Shown: piece after piece, positions 57,054 to 64,000 of the stretch
Layout: each line of letters starts with the position of its first letter
Position numbering within the stretch: the stretch's first letter is position 1
Source: Nitzschia sp. DOCU1
Taxonomy: Eukaryota > Bacillariophyta > Bacillariophyceae > Bacillariales > Bacillariaceae
Assembly: GCA_951394045.1 (NCBI GenBank)
Contig: OX595998.1
Location: 1,116,001 to 1,180,000 of the forward strand
Direction of reading: 5' to 3'
DNA length: 64,000 bases
Notes under the pieces: model-generated
The model's input: only the letters and a program-made list of their open reading frames with translations
Database searches by the model: none
Told to the model about the DNA's origin: nothing
Made by a program: the position numbers and the translations under genes

Positions 57054-58046
57054 ATGAAGTTTTGTAAGAATCTGCAACGGGTCGCCGACCTTTCGAACCC
57101 TGAATGGTCGCCGTACTGGACGGACTACAAGAAACTTAAGGTAAGGTAACATGGCACGTATGGTCGAAAGGGTTCGCGAAATATCTCGACGTCGTTCATT
57201 GACTCATCGATGCTTCTTTCGACCTTGTTTCGTTAGAAAATTATCAAACGGCTATCTGAGCTTGACTTGGAGGTCCCCCAGACGCAAGGATCCGAAAAAT
57301 CACATCCTGCAACCCCACGTGATACCGGCAATAGGACCGTTGTTGATGATTCGCCCTCTTCGATGCAGTCAGCCGCCCCCCTCCAGAGTTCGGGCAAAAA
57401 GCAGCGGAAACAAGGACAAGGCGATCGAACTGCGGAAGCTAGTCCTGCTTCTGCCTCGACGGCGAGTCCGTCATCGTCGAACCAGCCCCGGATTCCAGCT
57501 TCAGTGCAACAGCACCAGCAGCAGCATCAAGAACATGGCCAGGCAGCTGTTGATACTATCCGGCGGAATCCTGGCGAGATTATGTTCTTCAAGCTGTTAC
57601 ATGGGGAAGTTCAAAAAGCTCAGCACTTTTTTGACAGGGTTATGGACGAATTTAATATCCGCGAGGAACGGGTTGTTGGAGGTATGCAAATCGTCCGGCG
57701 AGGAAATCGATTCCAGCTATGGAGCCCGCTGGCAAAAAGCGTTTATCGGCTGTACACCGATATGTTGCTCCTCGAGACCTTTTGCATAATGACTTACTGC
57801 AGTTTTAGTAAAATACTGAAGAAGCACGACAAGGTAACTGGATTCGACACTCGGAATGCCTTCATGTCCAACGTGGTCAACAAGGCCAACTTTACGAACT
57901 ACACCAATCTTCAAGCAATGATCAGGCGGTGTGAACAGTTATATTCCGAAGTATCAAATCGAGTGGTACAAGAAGGCCAAGAGAGTTTATACGAGGACGA
58001 GCGCCTGTTCATCGAGATGGTTCACCAATTGAATCAGCAGGTCTAG
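57054..58046 (+). CDS. Stand-alone SPX-domain protein (phosphate/inositol-pyrophosphate sensor) (2 exons)
   Basis: Exons are 57054-57140 and 57237-58046, with a 96-bp intron (GTAAGG...GTTAG, phase 0); the product is 298 aa. Exon 1 encodes the first SPX helices (MKFCKNLQRV, PEWSPYWTDYKKLK) and exon 2 continues KIIKRLSELD. A Ser/Gln-rich linker of about 95 residues separates this from the second half: EIMFFKLLHGEVQKAQHFF and FCIMTYCSFSKILKKHDKVTG. The two Lys clusters (YKKLKK and KILKKHDK) are those that bind inositol pyrophosphates in SPX domains. No EXS, RING, MFS or VTC domain follows, so it is of the stand-alone type known to regulate phosphate-starvation transcription factors in plants. 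Confidence 0.88.
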
Positions 58047-58516
58047 CACTGCGTCGAGTAGAGACCGTTATGCTACCCCATCGAAGTCCGATGCATGGTT
58101 CTCATCGATTCTCGCCAGCCCCTGGTTCCACATTTCTTTCTACTGCTCCTTAGCCAATTCATGAAAGACCGAAATTCCATACCGGCATCAGCTCATGTAT
58201 TGAGAAGCAACGATGCCCCCTGTATGCGAGTGCTGTCCTTGCACACAGTTAGGAAAGGATTTTTAGTCTAGAAGGCAGACGTTCCTACAAGATGTGCTAT
58301 CAGTGTCTAAGCGGATCTTAAGACAAGGTTGTCTTAAAAGCTAGTTGTGGCATGATATGCTGAGTGTGATTGTTCTACCTTTCAATGAAGGAGCTCCCCT
58401 CGCTGACGGCTACTCAGTTGTTGTTGGTCAAACATCTATTCTAAATTCTGTGCAGGTTTAATTGTGCGTTGCTTCATTCAAGACGATCAGAAATGTCTCC
58501 AGTGCTCTGTCAAGAA
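58047..58516. other. Convergent intergenic region
   Basis: Between the SPX stop and the TPR-like gene stop. Nothing recognised. Confidence 0.5.
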
Positions 58517-59311
58517 TCACGCAGCAGCTGCCGTTGCGTGCAGGCAACGCTGCCCCGTGGCATTTCGAAGGAAACCATCAAACATTGTAACATCCCCGGA
58601 TTGCTTGCGGACGTCCACTAGAAACATCAGCGTTTGCAACAGGTGTTGAAAACATCGGTTTGCCATCACACTCTCTGAAAGACGCTGATAACTCAATCCA
58701 AGATTGTTTACGCAAGCCATCATGAACACAGGGGAATCAATGTTTTCTAGCTGCCTGTGCAATTTGAGAGCAAGATCGTACATTTTTAACGCTTTCTTCA
58801 GAAGTTGTTGTTCTTCTTCCGAAGGACGCTGTTGGTTGATTTGGTGATGTTTGGCAGCGAGAAGCTGGTATAGGAGCGCAAGATTGAAGACAATAATGTT
58901 GGAAACCAGGATTCTTGAATCGAAGTCCTCGAGGGACGATAGCTCTCCGCATGGGATGAGTATGGCTTTTCGGTAAATATAGTAGGGGTTTTCTTGTATT
59001 TGCTGGTTGCCCGTGATGTTGTCTTCTGGGGCTTTATCGCCAATACACGGGTTTTGCATCATGCACTTGTCCAGCGAGAATTCGGCCATAGACGCGTTCT
59101 TCTTGCAGAAACTACCCTCTTGGGCGCCAGTACTTGGGTCGCCACCAATCATTACTTCCCTGGAGACAGTCAGCGCCTGGACCAGAAGCAGGGTCGCGTC
59201 TTCGTAGTCTCCGTCATTCATAAGGGAGACGGCCTTGTTATTGAGAAGAACTGCTTTGTTATTCTTGACAATCTGGGTGCCGTCTCGAGATAGTTTCATC
59301 GGGGACAACAT
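58517..59311 (-). CDS. TPR-like protein of an uncharacterised family, paralogue 1
   Basis: The product is 264 aa from the ATG at 59311 (59299 also possible), single exon. An N-terminal TPR-like helical pair (NNKAVSLMNDGDYEDATLLL) is followed by a variable loop. The second half is conserved with the gene at 60937: PYYIYRKAI, IIVFNLALLYQLL, ALKMYDLALKLH, MMACVNNLGLSYQRL, CFQHLLQTLMFLVD, MFDGFLRNAT and an Ala-rich end. It probably forms a helical repeat scaffold. Function is unknown; the family is, from memory, expanded in pennate diatoms. Confidence 0.75.
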   Translation of the reverse strand: MLSPMKLSRDGTQIVKNNKAVLLNNKAVSLMNDGDYEDATLLLVQALTVSREVMIGGDPSTGAQEGSFCKKNASMAEFSLDKCMMQNPCIGDKAPEDNITGNQQIQENPYYIYRKAILIPCGELSSLEDFDSRILVSNIIVFNLALLYQLLAAKHHQINQQRPSEEEQQLLKKALKMYDLALKLHRQLENIDSPVFMMACVNNLGLSYQRLSESVMANRCFQHLLQTLMFLVDVRKQSGDVTMFDGFLRNATGQRCLHATAAAA

Positions 59312-60936
59312 TTTTTGGTATGGAGAAGTCGCGGTGAAATTGTGAGGACTGCATGATGAATAGATCAACAATGCGTTGACTACCGGTAATATTTCACAAC
59401 CGCTATTTCACAACCGCTAACTTTTTATGATAATTATTCCGTGCCCTTGTGTACCGTAGTTTGGTTTCTCCCGCTATTCCATTCTCCACGCGAATTTTTC
59501 GCGTTGGCACTTTGCGAATCTAGGTTCCACCGTTCAAAGAGGTTCCAGCCTCACAAACAATAATAATAATAATAAATAACATGGATTAGTTTAAGGAGAC
59601 TCGATGTCAAACTACTGCCTAAGGAGGCTTGAAAGCGCACAAATATTGCTGGAGAGAGAGTCAACTTACCTACCGGTAGGTTTAGAGATGTGCCCACCTT
59701 CGCAGTTGATGAGAATGATCATCAGTGGGACAGCGGACCCCATCAACTACCATACTAAAATATATAACAGGCATGCGAGCGGCAAATGTATCCAAACACC
59801 ATGTATTTCTGTTTTAAAACTCAACACCCCGCATTCTTGGCGTCGCTTGTTGACGAGAGAGATGACGAAGACGAGAAATTGCCGGTAGTCCGTGCCTTCT
59901 AATGTTTAGCATTGGAGGAAATTGCGCTACTTCTAAAATGCTAAAAAAATCGCACTGCACACTACGACCCGTGGCGTAGCTTGGACAGTTCACCTGGCGA
60001 ATCGAATCGAAGTTCCAAGAAGCACGTCACAGATTGTCGATCCATTTTCTCAAACAGCGGCTCAGCTAGACAATGACGAATATTCTATTAGGAGGCTCGT
60101 GTCACATTAGTTCAGATAATACTCTCTCTCTGCTGCACCTTTGGCAAGTTCCTCAACCGACCTTACTGTAGAGGTTCCCACCTTCGCAGTTGAAGCGACG
60201 TGAGCAATGGGAAAGTATCCCCGCGGACTTCTAACGATGAAAGTGTCGAAGTTCAGGCATACGGTACGCCAAGCACATGCGCGAACCCAACCCTCTCGAA
60301 GAAGCCACAACTACCGGTTGTACACAATAAAATGGATCGAAACTGGTCTCAGGGCCCTCAAGCCACCAAACATTTATGCATCAACAAGTCGTATACGGCT
60401 CGGGAGGATGTCCTTAGCTTGCTGCGTGGACTTTTGTACTTGCGCTATGAAAGCGCTATCCAGTTAGAAGCTCGGTAGTAGTAGTGTGGTCAGGTAGGTT
60501 GTACCTGGTACCTGGTAGGCAGGTTACCACCCCTGCAAACTACGATAATCATCGATGATCCTCCCCCATCGTCAATCATGAAGCTCTTACTTAACTGCTG
60601 GATAGTGCGTACCTGGTGCTACAGTATTACTCTTCTTCATCGCTACTACTAAAGTAGTACTACTAGTACTACTATCAATGAGAAGCTCTTGCTTAACTGC
60701 TGGATAGTGCGTACCTGGGATAGTAGTATTACTCTTCCTAGCTGAAATAGTACTACTCTAGTATTTAAGTGGGGGAGGAATCAAGGAGTTGCTGGTGGTG
60801 GCAGCACTACTAGTATGGTAGTAGTATGCGATGTGGCATGAGCAACAAGCTTGTAGTAGTATGTGATATTACAGTTTTTACATGGTAGTATTAGGTGGTG
60901 ATGGGACACTAGTAGCTAGCTAACAACATGCGGCAT
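59312..60936. repeat. Intergenic region with palindromes and a tandem duplication
   Basis: Contains GACTACCGGTA at 59378-59388, the 12-bp palindrome CCTACCGGTAGG near 59669, and an (AAT)n run near 59560. A tandem copy of 'AAGCTCTTRCTTAACTGCTGGATAGTGCGTACCTGG' sits at about 60581 and 60683. TAGTAC/CTACTA-rich sequence lies at 60640-60680 and 60730-60860. GGTACCTGGTA lies near 60500. No gene. Confidence 0.6.
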
Positions 60937-61965
60937 TTATGCGGCTGCGGAACAAGTCGTTGTTTGTTGACAGATCCTTCGCGTCGCGTTTCCGAATAAA
61001 CCGTCAAACATGATGCTATCCGCCGTTTGCTGTCGCCTGTCCACCAGAAACATGAGTGTTTGAAGAAGGTGTTGAAAGAATCGACCGGCTCTTGTCTCAT
61101 CCAAAAGATCAAGGTAAATCAAGCCAAGATTGTTCACGCAAGCCATCATATAGATGGGAGGTTTGAGATTGGCCTCTTGTTGTTTTGCGTGCAGACCTAG
61201 AGCAAGCTCATATAACTTAGCCGCCTTCTTTAGGCGCAAGCATCGTCGGTTAGTAGTACCAGCACTAGCAGTATCCTCGTCCTCGCCGCATAACGCGAGA
61301 AAATGATGAGTCAACGCCAGGTTGAAGAGGATAATGATGGAGATATTGACGTTTTCGATTGATAGATAGTCGAAAGCATCACCATCATCAACCCCCATCA
61401 GCACATCTTCTTGTTCGTTCTTGCTTGGGAGTACTAGAATGGCTCTTCGATACATGTAGTAACTTGCACTTCTTGGTCGTGTGTTCTTGCTTCTTGTGGT
61501 GGTGCAAGAAACAGAACAAGAGCTCATCGTCATCGTGTCCTCGTGGTCGTGGTCAAGACGCGATAGCAGCATGGGGACATCTCCCACTGATGAAGAGGAA
61601 TCACCAAGAAGAGGCCCTCGACTCATGCACTCATTGAGCGAGGAGGGAGATAACCCGGGTTTCTTGTTGTTCCTGGTACTACTAGTAGATGTCCTCGTTG
61701 TATCACGAGGAGACTCTGCTTCATTAATGCTGTGGCAGTGGTTGGCGGCGCAAGAACTTCCTTTTTCTTGAGCGTTTTGAACGCGGCTGAGCATAAGCAT
61801 TGCTTGCTTCGAAACTCCAAGTGCGTTGCCAAAAGCTGTCGCCGCCTCTCTGTAGTTGCCATTTTGAAGAAGTGCGACCGCATTGTTGTGGACAGCAATC
61901 GCATTGCACTGAAGTGCTCTGGCGGCAGGAAGGGTCCCATGCTCGTTGAAAGACGTCGTCGTCAT
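60937..61965 (-). CDS. TPR-like protein of an uncharacterised family, paralogue 2
   Basis: The product is 342 aa from the ATG at 61965; the frame is open further upstream but without an ATG. It shares with the 58517 gene the order NNAVALLQNGNYREAATAF, YYMYRRAIL, IIILFNLALTHHFLA, KLYELALGLH, MMACVNNLGLIYLDL, FFQHLLQTLMFLVD, MFDGLFGNAT and a final SAAA. The central loop is longer and rich in S, T and N. Similarity is clear at protein level but low at DNA level, so the duplication is old or fast-evolving. Function is unknown. Confidence 0.75.
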   Translation of the reverse strand: MTTTSFNEHGTLPAARALQCNAIAVHNNAVALLQNGNYREAATAFGNALGVSKQAMLMLSRVQNAQEKGSSCAANHCHSINEAESPRDTTRTSTSSTRNNKKPGLSPSSLNECMSRGPLLGDSSSSVGDVPMLLSRLDHDHEDTMTMSSCSVSCTTTRSKNTRPRSASYYMYRRAILVLPSKNEQEDVLMGVDDGDAFDYLSIENVNISIIILFNLALTHHFLALCGEDEDTASAGTTNRRCLRLKKAAKLYELALGLHAKQQEANLKPPIYMMACVNNLGLIYLDLLDETRAGRFFQHLLQTLMFLVDRRQQTADSIMFDGLFGNATRRICQQTTTCSAAA

Positions 61966-63319
61966 GATGCCGCCTGAATCTGCTGTCTCTTGTTCTTCCT
62001 CTTGTTCGTTGCTTCTTTCCGAAATTGTGAGGGAACCTGTTTCGCGGTATGGGATTGCTGCCCATCTGATACACAACAAGAAAGACCCGTGCAAGACTCC
62101 GAGCTGTCGGTTCGCACTTTTTCATGGGTGTCCTGTCTGATGACGAAAAACAAAGTTCGCAGCGGGGCCCAACAACGAGCCAAGAAGGGAAGAACTGCCA
62201 ACAACCAGACCTGAATTTATGCCCAGACTACCGGTAGTAGAACTTCGATTCTTTATTCCCACTAAAATCCGGTAGTCTAGCCCGGTAAAGAGAGAGTGGT
62301 AGTGTTTCGGCGATGACGGGGGAATCCATGCTTTGCCTGACAGCTGAACTCTTGCTAATCAGCAAACATCAAACGCTTATCGATAAATGTTTTCTACTAG
62401 AGAACCTCTCTGGCAAAGAAAGAACTTCCGCTATCCCATGTTAGTCACAGACTGGGAGAAACTATTTTCACGTGCCAAAATGACGGCATCGTTAATTTTT
62501 CCGGGTCCAGTCATCCCTCGGAGAATTCTCAGAGATGACGGATTCGGTAATTTCCGGTTCTCAATTATCCCCGGGGAGAATTCTCCTCCGATTGACCTCA
62601 CATACGTGACTTCAACGCTATGTGCCAATCCCGCGACACCACGTTGAATCGAACGTGTCAAAGTGATCCCTCCGACGAGCGACGACGGCATGGAGAGTTT
62701 CGGCCGAGGAATTCCTCAACAACACAAGGGATTACAACAGCAGCAGTCCACCCTCCTCCCTTGAAAATATCATCGAAGAGTTCATGAGCAGTAGTTTAAG
62801 CCCATCGTGGGAAAGATTCTCTCCCTCACCAATCCTTGGTCAAGAGGAACATGACAACAACATGAAAGAATAAGTCAACGATCGAATCAAGAAAAAAACC
62901 CGTTCCCTCCTGCCCTGCAAGAAGTCTGGTTTCCAGTACTACTAGTAGACCTGCAGCACTCTCTGCTGGGTGTGGTGAGCACACCTCGGCATGGTTTCCA
63001 GCGGTGGTCACTGCTTTGCCTACTACCCCATCGCCAAGGTAGCTTAACATCATGATGTGCACGGAACTTCCTCAGATACCATACAATGGCAATGTAAATG
63101 TAAGCCTAGGATTGTCAAAGGTGGCGATTATTGCTGCTGGCCCTCGTAGAGATATCGTTGTACCACATCACGGGGGATTCTTACCTGATTTTTGTTCTGT
63201 CTTGGTGGCGGTGTTATGGGCGCAGTTTTCGTCGCATGCTAATCTTGAAAGATTCTGCATTTTCGGTGTTGCCAATGCAAAGCTTGACATGAAGTTAGTG
63301 TTCTTGGAACTCCTGCTGG
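61966..63319. other. Intergenic region with ACTACCGGTAGT palindrome
   Basis: A 12-bp palindrome is at about 62227-62238, with related CCGGTA words near 62270-62287. Two frames of 86 and 90 codons (62387, 63052) lack motifs and are not accepted. Confidence 0.5.
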
Positions 63320-63862
63320 CATAGCATAGTGTTGTTGTTGTTGGTTTTGCCTCCCAGTATTGGTAGCTGCTGAGTTTTTCTTGCGGCATCAACAATCACA
63401 CAACCCGCAAGATTCTGAAGTAAGTTTTGGCTGGCTCAGAAAGCATAGCATAGTGTTGTTGTTGTTGTTGGTTTTGCTTCCCAGTATTGAAAGCTGCTGA
63501 GTTTTTCTTGCGGCATCAACAATCACACAACCCGCAAGATTCTGAAGTAAGTTTTGGCTGGCTCAGAAAGCATAGCATAGTGTTGTTGTTGTTGTTGGTT
63601 TTGCTTCCCAGTATTGAAAGCTGCTGAGTTTTTCTTGCGGTATCAACAATCACACAACCCGCAAGATTCTGAAGTAAGTTTTGGCTGGCTCAGAAAGCAT
63701 AGCATAGTGTTGTTGTTGTTGTTGGTTTTGCTTCCCAGTATTGAAAGCTGCTGAGTTTTTCTTGCGGTATCAACAATCACACAACCCGCAAGATTCTGAA
63801 GTAAGTTTTGGCTGGCTCAGAAAGCATAGCATAGTGTTGTTGTTGTTGTTGGTTTTGCTTCC
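63320..63862. repeat. 127-bp minisatellite, about 4.3 copies
   Basis: Copies begin (CATAGCATAGTG) at 63320, 63444, 63571, 63698 and 63825. The first unit is 124 bp because it has one GTT fewer; the others are 127 bp and nearly identical. Each unit carries a GTT run, TTGCTTCCCAGTATTG, CTGCTGAGTTTTTCTTGCGG and ACACAACCCGCAAG. TTCTTGCGG and CCGCAAGA form a possible stem within each unit. Confidence 0.95.
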
Positions 63863-64000
63863 TGCCATACCCCACAGAGACGCATAATTAGTTTAGTCAA
63901 GTTAGTCCTTTCAGCTGGTAGTCTTAGTAGTCATAGATGAACGGAGTCGTCCGTTTGACGGACGACATACAGACGGCTAACGGACGCGGACGCGAACGAG

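Noticed and set aside
26280..58046. Phosphate-response gene cluster (PhoX-like plus SPX)
   Set aside because: Genes are about 25 kb apart with unrelated genes between and no shared upstream motif seen.
62387..62647. 86-codon plus frame upstream of the minisatellite
   Set aside because: No motif or signal; composition typical of noncoding DNA here.
63052..63324. 90-codon plus frame ending at the minisatellite
   Set aside because: No domain and runs into the tandem repeat.
63320..63862. CRISPR-like array
   Set aside because: Units are directly contiguous with no unique spacers, and the genome is eukaryotic; it is a minisatellite.
1..64000. tRNA or rRNA genes
   Set aside because: Scanned for T-arm words (GGTTCGA-like) and cloverleaf context; only coding or isolated matches were seen.

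Overview
This is nuclear DNA of a photosynthetic stramenopile, most likely a raphid pennate diatom. That is an inference: no marker gene gives the species. The reasons are short spliceosomal introns (about 60-230 bp, mostly GTAAGT-like...AG); a plastid protein whose leader is a signal peptide followed by an 'AFAP' motif, as used to enter complex red-derived plastids; a GABA-B-like class C receptor of the kind found in many copies in pennate diatoms; diatom-type 'DCDxDxDC' cysteine modules; and a pair of TPR-like paralogues. Genes lie on both strands in no operon order. About 28 protein genes or gene remains can be supported. Most exon structures were rebuilt by hand from splice signals and reading frame. 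No rRNA, tRNA, CRISPR array or intact transposon was seen.

Layout. 0-11 kb: a GSTCD-like methyltransferase (5' end cut by the window), a ferritin-like membrane protein, a frame-broken stretch, a plastid PH-like protein, a small Cys-containing protein, a five-exon acidic membrane protein and a 2OG-Fe(II) oxygenase. 11-26 kb: a membrane protein with a CCCMCCC motif, a repeat-rich gene-poor stretch (13-15.3 kb), a small zinc-binding protein, a GT4-type glycosyltransferase, an aldo/keto reductase, a GABA-B-like receptor and an oligopeptidase B. 26-37 kb: a tandem segmental duplication with two PhoX-like genes in direct order; each is followed by a convergent PX/sorting-nexin-like gene, intact in the second copy and decayed in the first. 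37-48 kb: an SGNH-like type II membrane protein, Get3, a cytochrome P450, an opine-dehydrogenase-like enzyme with a plastid-type leader, a glycine-cleavage-H-like protein without the lipoyl lysine, and a protein kinase. 47.7-58 kb: a 1711-residue low-complexity, coiled-coil, Q-rich protein, a coiled-coil protein and a stand-alone SPX protein. 58-64 kb: two TPR-like paralogues, recurrent palindromes and a 127-bp minisatellite.

The most interesting region is 26.2-36.7 kb. A near-identical tract covers PhoX-like exons, introns, the 3' spacer and about 110 bp of the neighbouring convergent gene, then stops abruptly at a heavily decayed pseudogene. This fits an old duplication followed by recent gene conversion. 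Two genes may relate to phosphate biology (PhoX-like hydrolase, SPX sensor), but they lie about 25 kb apart and nothing in the sequence links them.
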